From the NCBI GenBank assembly GCA_023451735.1, contig JAEXYH010000047.1:39394-103393 (forward strand): a stretch of DNA of 64,000 nt, read 5' to 3'. The stretch comes from Pseudomonadota bacterium (GTDB lineage: Bacteria; Pseudomonadota; Alphaproteobacteria; Rhizobiales; Rhizobiaceae). Within the stretch, counting starts at the first letter, position 1. Every line of letters starts with the position of its first letter. The position numbers and the translations under genes were made by a program. Below, piece by piece: positions 16,501 through 24,658 of this stretch. The notes beneath the pieces were generated by a model that made no database searches, was not told where the DNA came from, and worked only from the letters and a program-made list of their open reading frames with translations.

Positions 16501-18002
16501 CCACCGGCACGCCACAGGCGCCCGCAGTTCGCTATAATCTTCGCTGGGACAATGCAGCCATCAGCCAGACCACGAGTGCCGGCGTCGAGGCCGCCGACAT
16601 AACCGCCGAAGGCACGTTCCAGGATGGCCGCGTCACGGTCGACACCCGCCTCTCCGGCGGCGGTGGCATCGCCCTGTCAGGCGGCGGCACAGCAGTGATT
16701 ACCGGCGACAGGCCGCTCAATCTCAAGTTCTCCGGCAACGTTCCCTTCTCGATTCTTGCCGGCCTGCTGGCAGACCAGGGTTTTGTTCTGGAAGGCACGG
16801 GCAATGTCGATATCGCCGTCGGAGGCAATGCGTCGTCTCCCGCAATTACCGGCACGCTTGCGACCTCCGGTTCGCGACTGATCGATGTCCGCAGAAACCT
16901 TGCAATCACCGGCCTCACGGCCAACATCGCGCTTGATGGCAAGACAGCACGCCTTTCAGGCATCTCGGGTTCGCTCTCGGGTGGCGGCAAGGTCTCGGTT
17001 GAAGGGACCGTCGGCATCGAACCGGCCTCCGGCTTCCCTGCGGACCTGACGATCAGGCTGGATCAGGCAAGCTATGCGGATGGCACCCTGTTTGCCGTGA
17101 CTGCAGACGGTACCCTGACATTCAAGGGACCGGTCATGTCCGGCCCAACGCTAGGCGGCGACGTTTCGCTGACCAAGGCGTCGATCACGGTTCCGGCCAA
17201 GCTCCCGACCTCGCTGCGCTCCGTCGATATCCGGCACCGCAATGCGCCGGCAGATGTTCTGCGACAAATGGAAGAAATCCGGCCGAAACAGGCATCGGGC
17301 AGTTCCAACCCCATCAAGCTCGAGCTGAAAGTACGCGCCCCGAATGGAATTTTCGTCCGAGGCCGCGGTATCGATGCGGAACTCGGCGGTGAACTGACGG
17401 TTGCAGGAACGGCGATCGCACCGCAGGTATCCGGCGGCTTCGAAATGCGCCGCGGTCGCATCATCATCCTGACGAAACGTCTCGATTTCACCGAAGGCGA
17501 CATCACCTTCGGTGGCGGACTGATCCCGGTTCTCAATATGTCGGCCGATACGACTTCAGGCCAGACGACGATTACCGTCGGCGTTACCGGAATGGCGGAC
17601 GATCCGACGATCGCCTTTTCATCCTCCCCTGCACTGCCGCAGGACGAAGTTCTGGCGCAGCTGATCTTCGGCCAGTCAATGTCACGGCTTTCGCCATTGC
17701 AGATCGCGCAGCTGGCCGATGCGGTGAGCCAGCTCGCCGGCGGTGGCTCGACTTCGCTCCTGCAGACTCTGCGTAGCAATCTCGGTGTCGATGACCTGGA
17801 CGTCAACACGGATGCGGCCGGCCAGACGACCGTTTCCGTCGGCCGTTACATCAACAACCGCACCTATCTCCAGGTCGAACAGGGTGGTGAAGGCGGTGCC
17901 CAGGCGACGATCAATCTCGATGTCGGCCGCGGCGTGAAGCTCAAGGCCGGTGCCGGCACCGAAGGCGGCAAGGCCGGCATATTCTACGAAAAGGAATATT
18001 GA
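13506..18002 (+). CDS. tamB: TamB-like translocation and assembly module protein (AsmA-like/DUF490)
   Basis: The 1498-residue protein has one N-terminal membrane anchor (AAIAAIGVLFVMALGVVLFV, about 13-40), then over 1000 residues of repeating beta-strand-rich sequence expected to form a long hydrophobic groove, and a C-terminal DUF490 domain (about 1150-1498) with the DEVLAQLIFGQSMSRLSPLQ motif. Two tandem modules in the region of about residues 890-1090 share a G-T-x-x-x-P-A-x-R-Y-x-L pattern. It would bridge inner and outer membranes with TamA. The 18-bp gap to tamA supports an operon. The size is in the usual range for rhizobia. Confidence 0.92.
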   Translation: MTFIVRLLKWTLRAAIAAIGVLFVMALGVVLFVAFTPVGGDIAASRISSLVSTPDRSITFSRPEGLLTGDLRVGALTLSDSKGPYAQINGIEIDWSPTALITGEFRADRITAGAIDIYRPPEPTAAKPAATTTSSGGTTLPVGIRVAQLDLPDINLAQGLSGRDFALSLKGSIDATGPNIALDLQATRKDEPDARALADIVYAPSENRLTLKASVSEPQGGLLARLLRLPGAPAVQLALDGEGPLSNWAGKLSGNVDGQPVISVDGRHVLVDNGGHRVEVKGGGQLATLMPPALRDLFDGTTDIDIAATYSKSGRVDFQRGQLTSGAVRISAKGAWDPKGDNSLTASLAGTKGPVEVAWPINGQPSRFSLETLNFTLTGAAAAARFNATASLPYAELPQGRFRQIRLQAESEDLDLIARAGSIRSRFTVADLNFANPEIGRIVRGPVTLDAPLRLAPPAIGLDAATFESAGFNGTVSGAYDTSKQAVTGNFRLSANPNILPPALAPRFEGAIAAEGYVDVVQGGRMSLENLVVKSNAVEAHGNVLMENGNVSGRLAGRLPDIKRWLGDAEGAAGFDISAKGPLTGANVRAVINSAEARLAGRRLEDLSLVLEGMANPDAPQGRLTVNGAIDSKPIRISSDLASANGETQAPAINAEIGPNKLTGALTFSPEFMPSGQLQFDFPDVSLLAALAAQQAQGDLKGSVTFNREGQTTGAIIKANGSALRRGNAGLLQPAIDLTVPDIKTIAAQGSIRAARLGTDSIFLEGLNVGLNHSGTTTSVDLSANYDGAPLTSRATIETADGLAIGIQNFEATPRKIPVRLESPSRIVIENGGARLSNLTLATGTGSVSVTGTAGSTLDVAAKINALPASLLNTFLPTIHAAGNISGTINATGTSSAPAIRYDLEWSDAQLRQMRDAGISPFRISAAGTFADGAVTLEETRVSGGGGMEVTADGKVLLNENGGPALNINARAKAIPANIANAFVPNLGAQGMISGTVTATGTPQAPAVRYNLRWDNAAISQTTSAGVEAADITAEGTFQDGRVTVDTRLSGGGGIALSGGGTAVITGDRPLNLKFSGNVPFSILAGLLADQGFVLEGTGNVDIAVGGNASSPAITGTLATSGSRLIDVRRNLAITGLTANIALDGKTARLSGISGSLSGGGKVSVEGTVGIEPASGFPADLTIRLDQASYADGTLFAVTADGTLTFKGPVMSGPTLGGDVSLTKASITVPAKLPTSLRSVDIRHRNAPADVLRQMEEIRPKQASGSSNPIKLELKVRAPNGIFVRGRGIDAELGGELTVAGTAIAPQVSGGFEMRRGRIIILTKRLDFTEGDITFGGGLIPVLNMSADTTSGQTTITVGVTGMADDPTIAFSSSPALPQDEVLAQLIFGQSMSRLSPLQIAQLADAVSQLAGGGSTSLLQTLRSNLGVDDLDVNTDAAGQTTVSVGRYINNRTYLQVEQGGEGGAQATINLDVGRGVKLKAGAGTEGGKAGIFYEKEY

Positions 18003-18198
18003 AACGCTCAATAGGAAAGCAGACCACGCTTTTGCGTTCTATGATTTATGTTTGAGCAATAATCCTTGGTTAAAGTCGGTCTCGCGCGATCTGAGATTTG
18101 CCGTGATTCGGCGCCGGACCGCGATGTGATGGGGATTTGTGCCTGAATTCGTCAGGTGCGGGGTCCTCATGCAGGCAACGGAAGCTGGGGCATTTTTG

Positions 18199-18678
18199 AT
18201 GGCAACCACGATCAATTCTACAATGTATAGCGGCGAAATGCTCGAGATCATCGCCTTCCGCCTTCACGATCAGGAATTTTGCGTCAAGACGACGACGATC
18301 CGCGAAATCCGCGGCTGGGCACCGTCCACGCCTCTCCCGCACGCCCCCAAGGATGTTATCGGCGTCATGAACCTGCGCGGCTCGGTGATCCCGATCATCG
18401 ATCTGGCCTACAAGCTCGGCATGAAAAGCACCGTCGCCAACGAGCGCAGCGCCATCGTCGTCGCCGAAGTTCACAACATGGTCATTGGCATGCTGGTCGA
18501 CCGCGTCTCGGACATACTCACGATTCCGTCGAGCCAGGTTCAACCGGTTCCTGAAGTATCGGCCTCTTTCGACAAGTCTTTCTCGGAAGGCATCATCGCC
18601 AACGAGCATGGCATGATCTGCTTCCTGAATCTCGCTAAGATGTTCAAGGGCGCCGAATTGGAAGATATTGCCGCCTGA
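18199..18678 (+). CDS. CheW-type chemotaxis coupling protein
   Basis: From ATG at 18199 the product is 159 residues, the usual CheW size. It shows the CheW core: EIIAFRLHDQEFCVKTTTIREI, then PHAPKDVIGVMNLRGSVIPI (the conserved G-V-x-N-x-R-G segment) and VVAEVHNMVIGMLVDRVSDI. CheW links chemoreceptors to the CheA kinase in the cytoplasm. An upstream GTG/ATG extension would add 20 residues lacking family similarity. It lies 200 bp ahead of a soluble chemoreceptor gene but is separated from it by a terminator, so the two are neighbours in function rather than one transcript. It is probably an accessory CheW outside the main che operon. Confidence 0.88.
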   Translation: MATTINSTMYSGEMLEIIAFRLHDQEFCVKTTTIREIRGWAPSTPLPHAPKDVIGVMNLRGSVIPIIDLAYKLGMKSTVANERSAIVVAEVHNMVIGMLVDRVSDILTIPSSQVQPVPEVSASFDKSFSEGIIANEHGMICFLNLAKMFKGAELEDIAA

Positions 18679-18707
18679 GGCAGTCTATGAACCAACGCCA
18701 AGTTCAG

Positions 18708-18735
18708 GAGCCGCAGAGATGCGGCTCTTCTTGAT
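18708..18735 (+). terminator. Rho-independent terminator of the cheW gene
   Basis: GAGCCGCA (18708-18715) pairs with TGCGGCTC (18720-18727) around GAGA, followed by TTCTTGATT. It separates cheW from the chemoreceptor gene. Confidence 0.75.
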
Positions 18736-18881
18736 TCCGGGCTAATAATTGCAGTTTTAGTAAAGGTCACATTAATTTTTTGATGTCCTAATATAATTGG
18801 AAGTTCAGCGTGTTGAACGAAGGCGCGATCTCCAACATATATGGCAGTAGCCGCCACAGGGTTACGTCTGAGGGACACTAA

Positions 18882-20636
18882 ATGCTGGGACTGGGCAAGG
18901 CGGCAAATGCGCTGGACACGCTCGCCGCGATATCGCGATCACAAGCAGTCATCGAATTCGACCTTGGCGGAAACATCCTCAACGCCAATCCCAATTTCTG
19001 CGAGGCGCTGGGTTATACGCTTCAGGAGATCAAGGGCAAACATCACCGCATATTCTGCGAGCCGGAATATGCCGCCTCTTCAGAATACAAAGCCTTCTGG
19101 GCTAATCTTGCAGCGGGCAACTTCGACGCCAAGGAATACAAGCGGATCACCAAATCGGGACGTGAGATCTGGATACAGGCCTCCTACAACCCGGTTTCGC
19201 GCAGCGGCAAACCTTACAAGGTCGTCAAGATCGCAACCGATATAACCACAGCGAAGATCAAAGCCACCGAAGACGCCGCCAAGCTCTCCGCCATCAGCCG
19301 CTCACAGGCCGTAATCGAATTTGCGCCGGACGGTACCATTCTCGACGCCAACGAAAATTTCTGCGCCGGGCTGGGTTACGACCTGTCGGAGATCAAAGGC
19401 AAGCATCACCGAATGTTCTGCGAGCCGGGTTATGCCGCCTCGAAAGAATATGCCGAGTTCTGGCCGCGTCTCGCCGATGGAGAATTCATCGCCGACGAAT
19501 TTGTTCGGTACGGCAAGGGCGGCAAGGAGATTTGGATCCAGGCGGCCTATAACCCGATCGTCAATTTGAACGGCAAGATCTCCAAAGTGGTGAAATTCGC
19601 CACCGACGTCACCCCGCGCATGAGCGCGATCGGCCTGCTTGGCAGCGGCCTCCGGGATCTCGCGAACGGCAAACTCGATCAGTCGATCGACACGCGGTTC
19701 GTTCCCAGCATGGAATCGACACGCCAGGACTTCAACTCGGTTGCCAGCAAACTGCGCGATGCAATGAAGGTAGTTGCACAGAATGCCTCCGGCATAGCAT
19801 CCGCATCGAGCGAGATACGCGACGCATCGCAGGAACTGGCAAAGCGCACCGAGCTACAGGCGGCATCGCTGGAGGAAGCTGCAGCCGCACTCGAGGAGAT
19901 CACCCGCACGGTCGGCGATTCCAGCCATCGCGCTGAAGAAGCCGGGCGACTGGTCACCACCACCCGCCAGAATGCCGAGCAATCCGGTCTTGTCGTCCAG
20001 CAGGCGATCTCCGCCATGGACGAGATCGCAAAATCGTCGAACGAGATCACCAACATCATCGGCGTCATCGACGACATTGCTTTCCAGACAAACTTGCTTG
20101 CCCTGAATGCCGGCGTCGAGGCCGCTCGTGCGGGCGAGGCAGGCAAGGGATTTGCGGTCGTCGCACAGGAGGTCCGCGAACTCGCGCAACGCTCCGCCAA
20201 GGCCGCCAAGGAGATCAAGACGCTGATCAACACCTCCAGCCACCAGGTTTCGGGCGGTGTGGAACTCGTCGGACGGACAGGCGGCTCATTGCGGGATATT
20301 CTTGGCCAGGTCGCCAGCATCCATGAAAACGTCTCCGCCATCGTCGATGCCTCCCGCGAACAGGCGTCGAGCCTGCGCGAGATCAGTCAGGCAGTTAACC
20401 ACATGGATCAGGCGACCCAGCAGAACGCCGCTATGGTGGAAGAGACGACAGCGGCAAGCCATTCTCTGGCGAACGAAGCCGAAAGCCTGCGCGGACTGCT
20501 GATGCAGTTCGATATCGGCGAAGGGGCTGCCGTCATCATGTCCCGGCCATCCCCTCAGCCGGCCTACGCCAACACCGCCCCTCTGCGCATGGCGCATGCC
20601 AATCTCAAACAGGCAGCGGGCTGGCAGGATTTCTAA
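18882..20636 (+). CDS. Soluble chemoreceptor with twin PAS domains (PAS-PAS-HAMP-MCP)
   Basis: The 584-residue methyl-accepting protein has no membrane segment. PAS1 (about 15-125) and PAS2 (about 136-246) are a recent tandem duplication with a 121-residue period; both contain AISRSQAVIEF and EIKGKHHR. A HAMP-like piece (about 250-300) leads to the signalling domain whose hairpin tip contains DDIAFQTNLLALNAGVEAAR and VVAQEVRELAQRSAKAAKEI. The C-terminus GWQDF resembles the W-x-x-F pentapeptide that tethers CheR/CheB in other receptors. PAS cargo such as FAD or heme is not identifiable; an energy- or oxygen-taxis role is a reasonable guess. GAGGG precedes ATG 18882. Confidence 0.92.
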   Translation: MLGLGKAANALDTLAAISRSQAVIEFDLGGNILNANPNFCEALGYTLQEIKGKHHRIFCEPEYAASSEYKAFWANLAAGNFDAKEYKRITKSGREIWIQASYNPVSRSGKPYKVVKIATDITTAKIKATEDAAKLSAISRSQAVIEFAPDGTILDANENFCAGLGYDLSEIKGKHHRMFCEPGYAASKEYAEFWPRLADGEFIADEFVRYGKGGKEIWIQAAYNPIVNLNGKISKVVKFATDVTPRMSAIGLLGSGLRDLANGKLDQSIDTRFVPSMESTRQDFNSVASKLRDAMKVVAQNASGIASASSEIRDASQELAKRTELQAASLEEAAAALEEITRTVGDSSHRAEEAGRLVTTTRQNAEQSGLVVQQAISAMDEIAKSSNEITNIIGVIDDIAFQTNLLALNAGVEAARAGEAGKGFAVVAQEVRELAQRSAKAAKEIKTLINTSSHQVSGGVELVGRTGGSLRDILGQVASIHENVSAIVDASREQASSLREISQAVNHMDQATQQNAAMVEETTAASHSLANEAESLRGLLMQFDIGEGAAVIMSRPSPQPAYANTAPLRMAHANLKQAAGWQDF

Positions 20637-20650
20637 ACCGAAACGGATAA

Positions 20651-20683
20651 AGGGAGGCCGATTCGGCCTCCCTCCATTTTTTT
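20651..20683 (+). terminator. Rho-independent terminator of the chemoreceptor gene
   Basis: AGGGAGGCCG pairs with CGGCCTCCCT (20651-20673) around ATT, followed by seven T (20677-20683). It sits between convergent genes and directly abuts the aldo/keto reductase stop. Confidence 0.88.
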
Positions 20684-21732
20684 CAATCTTTCGCCTCGAA
20701 CGGCGCCGGACGACGGCCCGCCCCTTGCCGCTCCAGCATCCAGCCCGGATATTCCGGCAGCAGCGCACTGACTTCATCGAGCTTCTTCATATCGTCGGCG
20801 TCTAGCGCGACGGAAACAGCCTTCAGATTTTCATCCAGCTGCTCGATCCGCTTGGCGCCGATGATAACGCTGGTCACGAACGGCTTGGCGAGGATATAGG
20901 CCAGCGCCACCGCAGCGACGCTCGTTTCATGCTTCGCCGCAATCTCCCGCATAGCGGCGACGCAGGCCCAGGCGCGATAATTGTCCACAGGCGGGAAATC
21001 GAAGTCCTGACGCCGGCCTTCGCCGTTGCCCGGCGCGCCGGGGCCGTATTTGCCCGAAAGCAAACCACCGGCGAGCGGCGACCAGACCATCAGGCCGAGC
21101 TTCTCTTCCTGCATCAGCGGCACAATCTCGCGTTCCAGATCGCGGCCGGCAATCGAATAATAGGACTGTACCGTCTCAAACCGGGCAAAACCGCGCCGCT
21201 CCGAAATACCGAGCGCCTTGGCGATGCGCCACGCTGCCCAGTTGGAAAGCCCGATGTAACGAACCAGCCCGCGTGAGACGAGATCGTCGAGCGCCCTCAA
21301 TGTCTCGTCGATCGGTGTCACGGTATCGGTGCCATGGATCTGGTACAGATCGATATGATCGACCTGCAGCCGCTCCAGGCTTTGCTCGACCGAATCCATG
21401 ATATGCCCGCGCGACGCGCCCCGATCATTGGGCTTGTCGCCCATCTGCCCGAGAAATTTGGTCGCGATCACGATGTCCTTGCGGGCAACACCGATATTGC
21501 GGATGGCCTGGCCGAGAATCCGCTCCGAATTTCCAAAGGAATAGACATCGGCCGTATCGACGAAATTGACACCGGCCTTGATCGAACGGTCGAGGATACG
21601 GTCCGCCGCATCCTGATCGACGCCAGCAATCTTGCCCCACAACGCCGCACTGTCTGCTTCGCCGAAGGTCATCGTGCCAAGGCACAGCTCTGATACGAAC
21701 AGCCCTGTATTGCCCAATTGATTGTATCGCAT
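20683..21732 (-). CDS. Aldo/keto reductase
   Basis: The 349-residue NADPH-dependent oxidoreductase belongs to the YajO/Tas-like branch. Visible features are the N-terminal MRYNQLGNTGLFVSELCLGT, the catalytic Asp/Tyr segment FVDTADVYSFGNSE, the catalytic Lys in VIATKF, the His in IDLYQIHGTD, and the C-terminal cofactor region SVIIGAKRIEQLDENL. The frame extends 30 codons further upstream, but ATG at 21732 has GGAG 8 bp upstream and begins exactly at the family N-terminus. The substrate is unknown. It follows fdhD on the same strand after 176 bp that hold a 10-bp inverted repeat, so it probably has its own promoter. Confidence 0.88.
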   Translation of the reverse strand: MRYNQLGNTGLFVSELCLGTMTFGEADSAALWGKIAGVDQDAADRILDRSIKAGVNFVDTADVYSFGNSERILGQAIRNIGVARKDIVIATKFLGQMGDKPNDRGASRGHIMDSVEQSLERLQVDHIDLYQIHGTDTVTPIDETLRALDDLVSRGLVRYIGLSNWAAWRIAKALGISERRGFARFETVQSYYSIAGRDLEREIVPLMQEEKLGLMVWSPLAGGLLSGKYGPGAPGNGEGRRQDFDFPPVDNYRAWACVAAMREIAAKHETSVAAVALAYILAKPFVTSVIIGAKRIEQLDENLKAVSVALDADDMKKLDEVSALLPEYPGWMLERQGAGRRPAPFEAKD

Positions 21733-21848
21733 GAACGGCTCCATCTGGGAGATATAGTATGTGAAATAAGACGGTGCCCCGGCCGCAGGACTGCGCAATC
21801 CGCGAAAGGCACGGCGCATCAATAGCCGACCCCGGACGACTTGGCAAG

Positions 21849-21872
21849 ATAAACGGAGGCATCTCCGTTTAT
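21849..21872. repeat. 10-bp perfect inverted repeat between fdhD and the aldo/keto reductase
   Basis: ATAAACGGAG pairs with CTCCGTTTAT around GCAT. No T-run follows on the minus strand (ATCTTGCC), so it is a weak terminator candidate for fdhD. It may instead be an operator for the aldo/keto reductase, whose start lies 117 bp downstream. Confidence 0.4.
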
Positions 21873-21908
21873 AAAAAAGATCGACCGCGATTTAAAGCAA
21901 AAAAGGCC

Positions 21909-22736
21909 TTAAGCCACGTCGGCCACCGATCCCATCTCTATACGTTCAGGCCCGACAAATATCTCGAAATCCTCGCCACGCGTCAGCGCGACAAGCGTCA
22001 TGCCCGCCTCTTCCGCCGTGCGAATGGCAAGCGCCGTCGGTGCAGAAATTGCCACAAGCGTGGAACTTCCCAAGATCGCGGTTTTCTGCACCATTTCGAC
22101 CGAGACACGGCTTGTGACAACAACAATGCCCTCGTCGCCTTTCCGCCCGGCACGGATCACTGCGCCGGCCAACTTGTCGAGTGCATTATGCCGGCCGACA
22201 TCCTCGCGAACGGCAATCAAACCTTCGCCCCGAATGAAAAATCCGGCGCCATGAACGGCGTGTGTCTCTGCATGCAAAGGCTGCGCACCGTTCAGTGCCG
22301 TCATCGCCGACGTTATATCCTTCGGCGTCAGCGCCATCCGGACATCAGCGACATCCGGCACGACACGCATGGCCTGCTCGATCGATTCGATACCGCAAAG
22401 CCCGCAACCCACCGGGCCGGCCATATGTCGCCGCCGGGCGCGCAACGCATCCTCCTTGGCATCCGCCAGCCGAACCTGAACGTCGAGGCCCCGCTCTTCG
22501 TCGAGAACGGTGATCTCCTCGATCTCCGCCATCGAAGCGATGATCCCTTCCGTCAGGCTGAAACCGATAGCGAAATCTTCCAGATCCGCCGGTGTGCCCA
22601 TCATCACGGCATGGGTTGAGCCACCATAGGAAAACGCGATCGGAACTTCCTCCGGTACCGAGCGCGAACCCACGCGGACCATCCCATTCCGGCGAATGAT
22701 CTCTTGCGCGACAGTGGTCGTCCTGAAGCCGGCCAT
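21909..22736 (-). CDS. fdhD: Formate dehydrogenase accessory sulfurtransferase FdhD
   Basis: The 275-residue protein carries the FdhD signature: the sulfur-carrying C-x-x-C in GPVGCGLCGIESIE (about 112-115), the EVPIAFSYGGSTHAVMMGTP segment (shown in part) and the C-terminal REDVGRHNALDKL motif. FdhD transfers sulfur from a cysteine desulfurase to the molybdenum cofactor of formate dehydrogenase. ATG at 22736 has AAGGAG upstream. No formate dehydrogenase subunit gene lies in the window, although in many rhizobia fdhD sits inside an fds operon; the client enzyme must be encoded elsewhere. Confidence 0.92.
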   Translation of the reverse strand: MAGFRTTTVAQEIIRRNGMVRVGSRSVPEEVPIAFSYGGSTHAVMMGTPADLEDFAIGFSLTEGIIASMAEIEEITVLDEERGLDVQVRLADAKEDALRARRRHMAGPVGCGLCGIESIEQAMRVVPDVADVRMALTPKDITSAMTALNGAQPLHAETHAVHGAGFFIRGEGLIAVREDVGRHNALDKLAGAVIRAGRKGDEGIVVVTSRVSVEMVQKTAILGSSTLVAISAPTALAIRTAEEAGMTLVALTRGEDFEIFVGPERIEMGSVADVA

Positions 22737-22857
22737 CGGTTCTCCTTGATTGCTGTGGTCTATGCGTTCTCAGCACAACCTGTAAGCGGCACCGATATTA
22801 TGTAATGTCTTGGCCATAAATCGCCAGTTCCGCTCCGCCGACTTCAACGCGAAAATT

Positions 22858-23754
22858 CTAGGCCTCTGCCATACTCTTGCCGAGTCCTCTCGCTTCATGC
22901 AGCAGGGCGGATACAAGAGGAGTAAAGGGCTCCCGATATGGAGCGACAAGCCCCACCATGTGTTTCGCCTCCGGCTCCACGAGCGGGATCATGCGAAGGC
23001 TCTGTGTGAAGCCGAAGGATCTGGCGACATTACGCGGCATGATGCTGGCCCAGCGCCCGGTCGCTACATGCGAAAGCAGCACGACCATCGAATTCGATTC
23101 CAGCATCGGCGTGATAGACACGCCTGCATTGGAAAGATGCTGGTTGATGATCCTTCGGTTCTGCATGTCCGGCGTCAGCAGGCATAGCCGCATATCCGCC
23201 ATCTCGGCCCAGCTGACGCTGTCCCTGTCGGCATGCGGCGTGCCCTCGGCCGTTACCAGAGTATAGTTTTCCGAATAAAGCGGAACGCTGGTCACGCGAC
23301 CGAGCGGTTCATTGTCCAGATAGGTGATCCCGGCATCGATCTCGAAATCGTCGAGCTGCGAAAGCACCTGCAGCGAATTGCGCGAGACGATCGAAAAAGT
23401 CACGTTCGGATGTTTCTCCTGAAACGGCTGCGTCAAGCGCGGCACCATGGCAAGTGCCGTGGGAATGACGGCAAGGCGGATATGCCCTGCCAGCCCCTTG
23501 CGCGCCGCGCGCATCTCCTCGCGCATCGTCCGGGCATCGCCGACGATGCGTTTTGCCCATTCCAGAACCCGCTGCCCCTCCGGTGTCAGCCCCTGATAGC
23601 GTGACCCGCGCACGACGAGCTGAACGCCGAGCTGTTCTTCCAGCTGCCGAATGGCGGCAGAGAGCGAAGGCTGAGCAATGCCGCACTCCTCGGCGGCTCG
23701 CCCGAAATGGCCTTCGCGTGCCAGAACAATGAAGAATTCCAGCTTGTCGATCAT
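22858..23754 (-). CDS. LysR-family transcriptional regulator
   Basis: The 298-residue regulator has an N-terminal winged helix (MIDKLEFFIVLAREGHFGRA to about 60) and a periplasmic-binding-like effector domain (about 90-295, starting GHIRLAVIPTALAM). Its type resembles the LysR genes that border fds formate dehydrogenase operons in Proteobacteria. That would explain fdhD 121 bp downstream on the same strand, but this link is inference. Its ATG overlaps the stop of the upstream gene by four bases (ATGA), so the two are translationally coupled. LysR genes usually read away from their targets; this one is embedded in a co-directional run. Confidence 0.88.
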   Translation of the reverse strand: MIDKLEFFIVLAREGHFGRAAEECGIAQPSLSAAIRQLEEQLGVQLVVRGSRYQGLTPEGQRVLEWAKRIVGDARTMREEMRAARKGLAGHIRLAVIPTALAMVPRLTQPFQEKHPNVTFSIVSRNSLQVLSQLDDFEIDAGITYLDNEPLGRVTSVPLYSENYTLVTAEGTPHADRDSVSWAEMADMRLCLLTPDMQNRRIINQHLSNAGVSITPMLESNSMVVLLSHVATGRWASIMPRNVARSFGFTQSLRMIPLVEPEAKHMVGLVAPYREPFTPLVSALLHEARGLGKSMAEA

Positions 23755-24557
23755 TGGCGCACCGCAAAGGACTGGAGAGAATAGGCTATTTCCGGTGGCA
23801 ACCTGCCCTCTATTGAGCGCCAGTCCTGAGCGACACCGGCATAATCCTCTGCCTTTCGGCGCAAAAATCCGGTCAACAGAAGTTCGCGCCGAAGCGAAGG
23901 GACAAGCAGTCCGACAGCCTCTCCGAATGCAGCGGCAAGATCATCGGTCGCGCAAGCCGGAAGCGCGCTGATCAACGCCATTCCCGGTGTCGGGCGAGTG
24001 CAGCCGATCACCTCGACCGCTGTCACCTCCGGCTTATAGCGCTGTGCCAGCGTGAAGGATACGACATCGATCGCCGCCAGTTCCGACTTGCCATTCGCCA
24101 CGGCATCGATCGAGGCGCGATGCGCGCCGGACGCATGGACGTCCACGTCGCTCATCTCTGCCCCTGCTGCGACAAGCGACAGCATCAGCGTCGCAAAGCC
24201 GGACTGGGAACTGAACTCGTTGATCACGACGGGTCCACGAAACCGCTCAAGCCGTGTGGTGCGGCCCTTCGGCACGATCAACAGGCTGTAATAACAGCCT
24301 GGCGCGCAACCGATATCATAGCTGGGAGACCCGATCAGCCGCACATGCGCATTGAGATCCATGGCAAAGGGCAGAGCGCATGTCTGCCCCAGCACCAGAT
24401 CTGGAGAAGACCACATTCCCGCCAGATCATCATTGCGGGTCAACGCCTCCGGCGCATCGATGTCCCTGCGCAGCAGACAATCCCTGAGCACCGTCCAGAA
24501 CTCGTCCGTGGCCGCGGAAACTTCCGGCCAGTCATACATGGGTAGGCCTGCGAGCAT
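23751..24557 (-). CDS. PhnD/SsuA-type substrate-binding-like protein without signal peptide
   Basis: From ATG at 24557 (AGGA 7 bp upstream) the product is 268 residues. The fold signature is that of phosphate/phosphonate-type ABC binding proteins (PhnD-like): YDIGCAPGCYYSLLIV, then VVINEFSSQSGFATLM, then AIDVVSFTLAQRY. No signal peptide is visible at MLAGLPMYDWPEV, so it is either cytoplasmic or its start is upstream. No ABC permease or ATPase gene is adjacent. The stop overlaps the LysR start (ATGA). A cytosolic binding-fold protein coupled to a regulator suggests a ligand sensor rather than a transporter; that is inference. Confidence 0.7.
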   Translation of the reverse strand: MLAGLPMYDWPEVSAATDEFWTVLRDCLLRRDIDAPEALTRNDDLAGMWSSPDLVLGQTCALPFAMDLNAHVRLIGSPSYDIGCAPGCYYSLLIVPKGRTTRLERFRGPVVINEFSSQSGFATLMLSLVAAGAEMSDVDVHASGAHRASIDAVANGKSELAAIDVVSFTLAQRYKPEVTAVEVIGCTRPTPGMALISALPACATDDLAAAFGEAVGLLVPSLRRELLLTGFLRRKAEDYAGVAQDWRSIEGRLPPEIAYSLQSFAVRQ

Positions 24558-24658
24558 CTTGTCCTCGACATCGTCAGGGACCAGTTCTAACCGCTTCAGC
24601 TCGGACCTGCCAACAGGCAAATCGAACTGGCACCCAGGCCTTGCCTGATACGGCTGCC

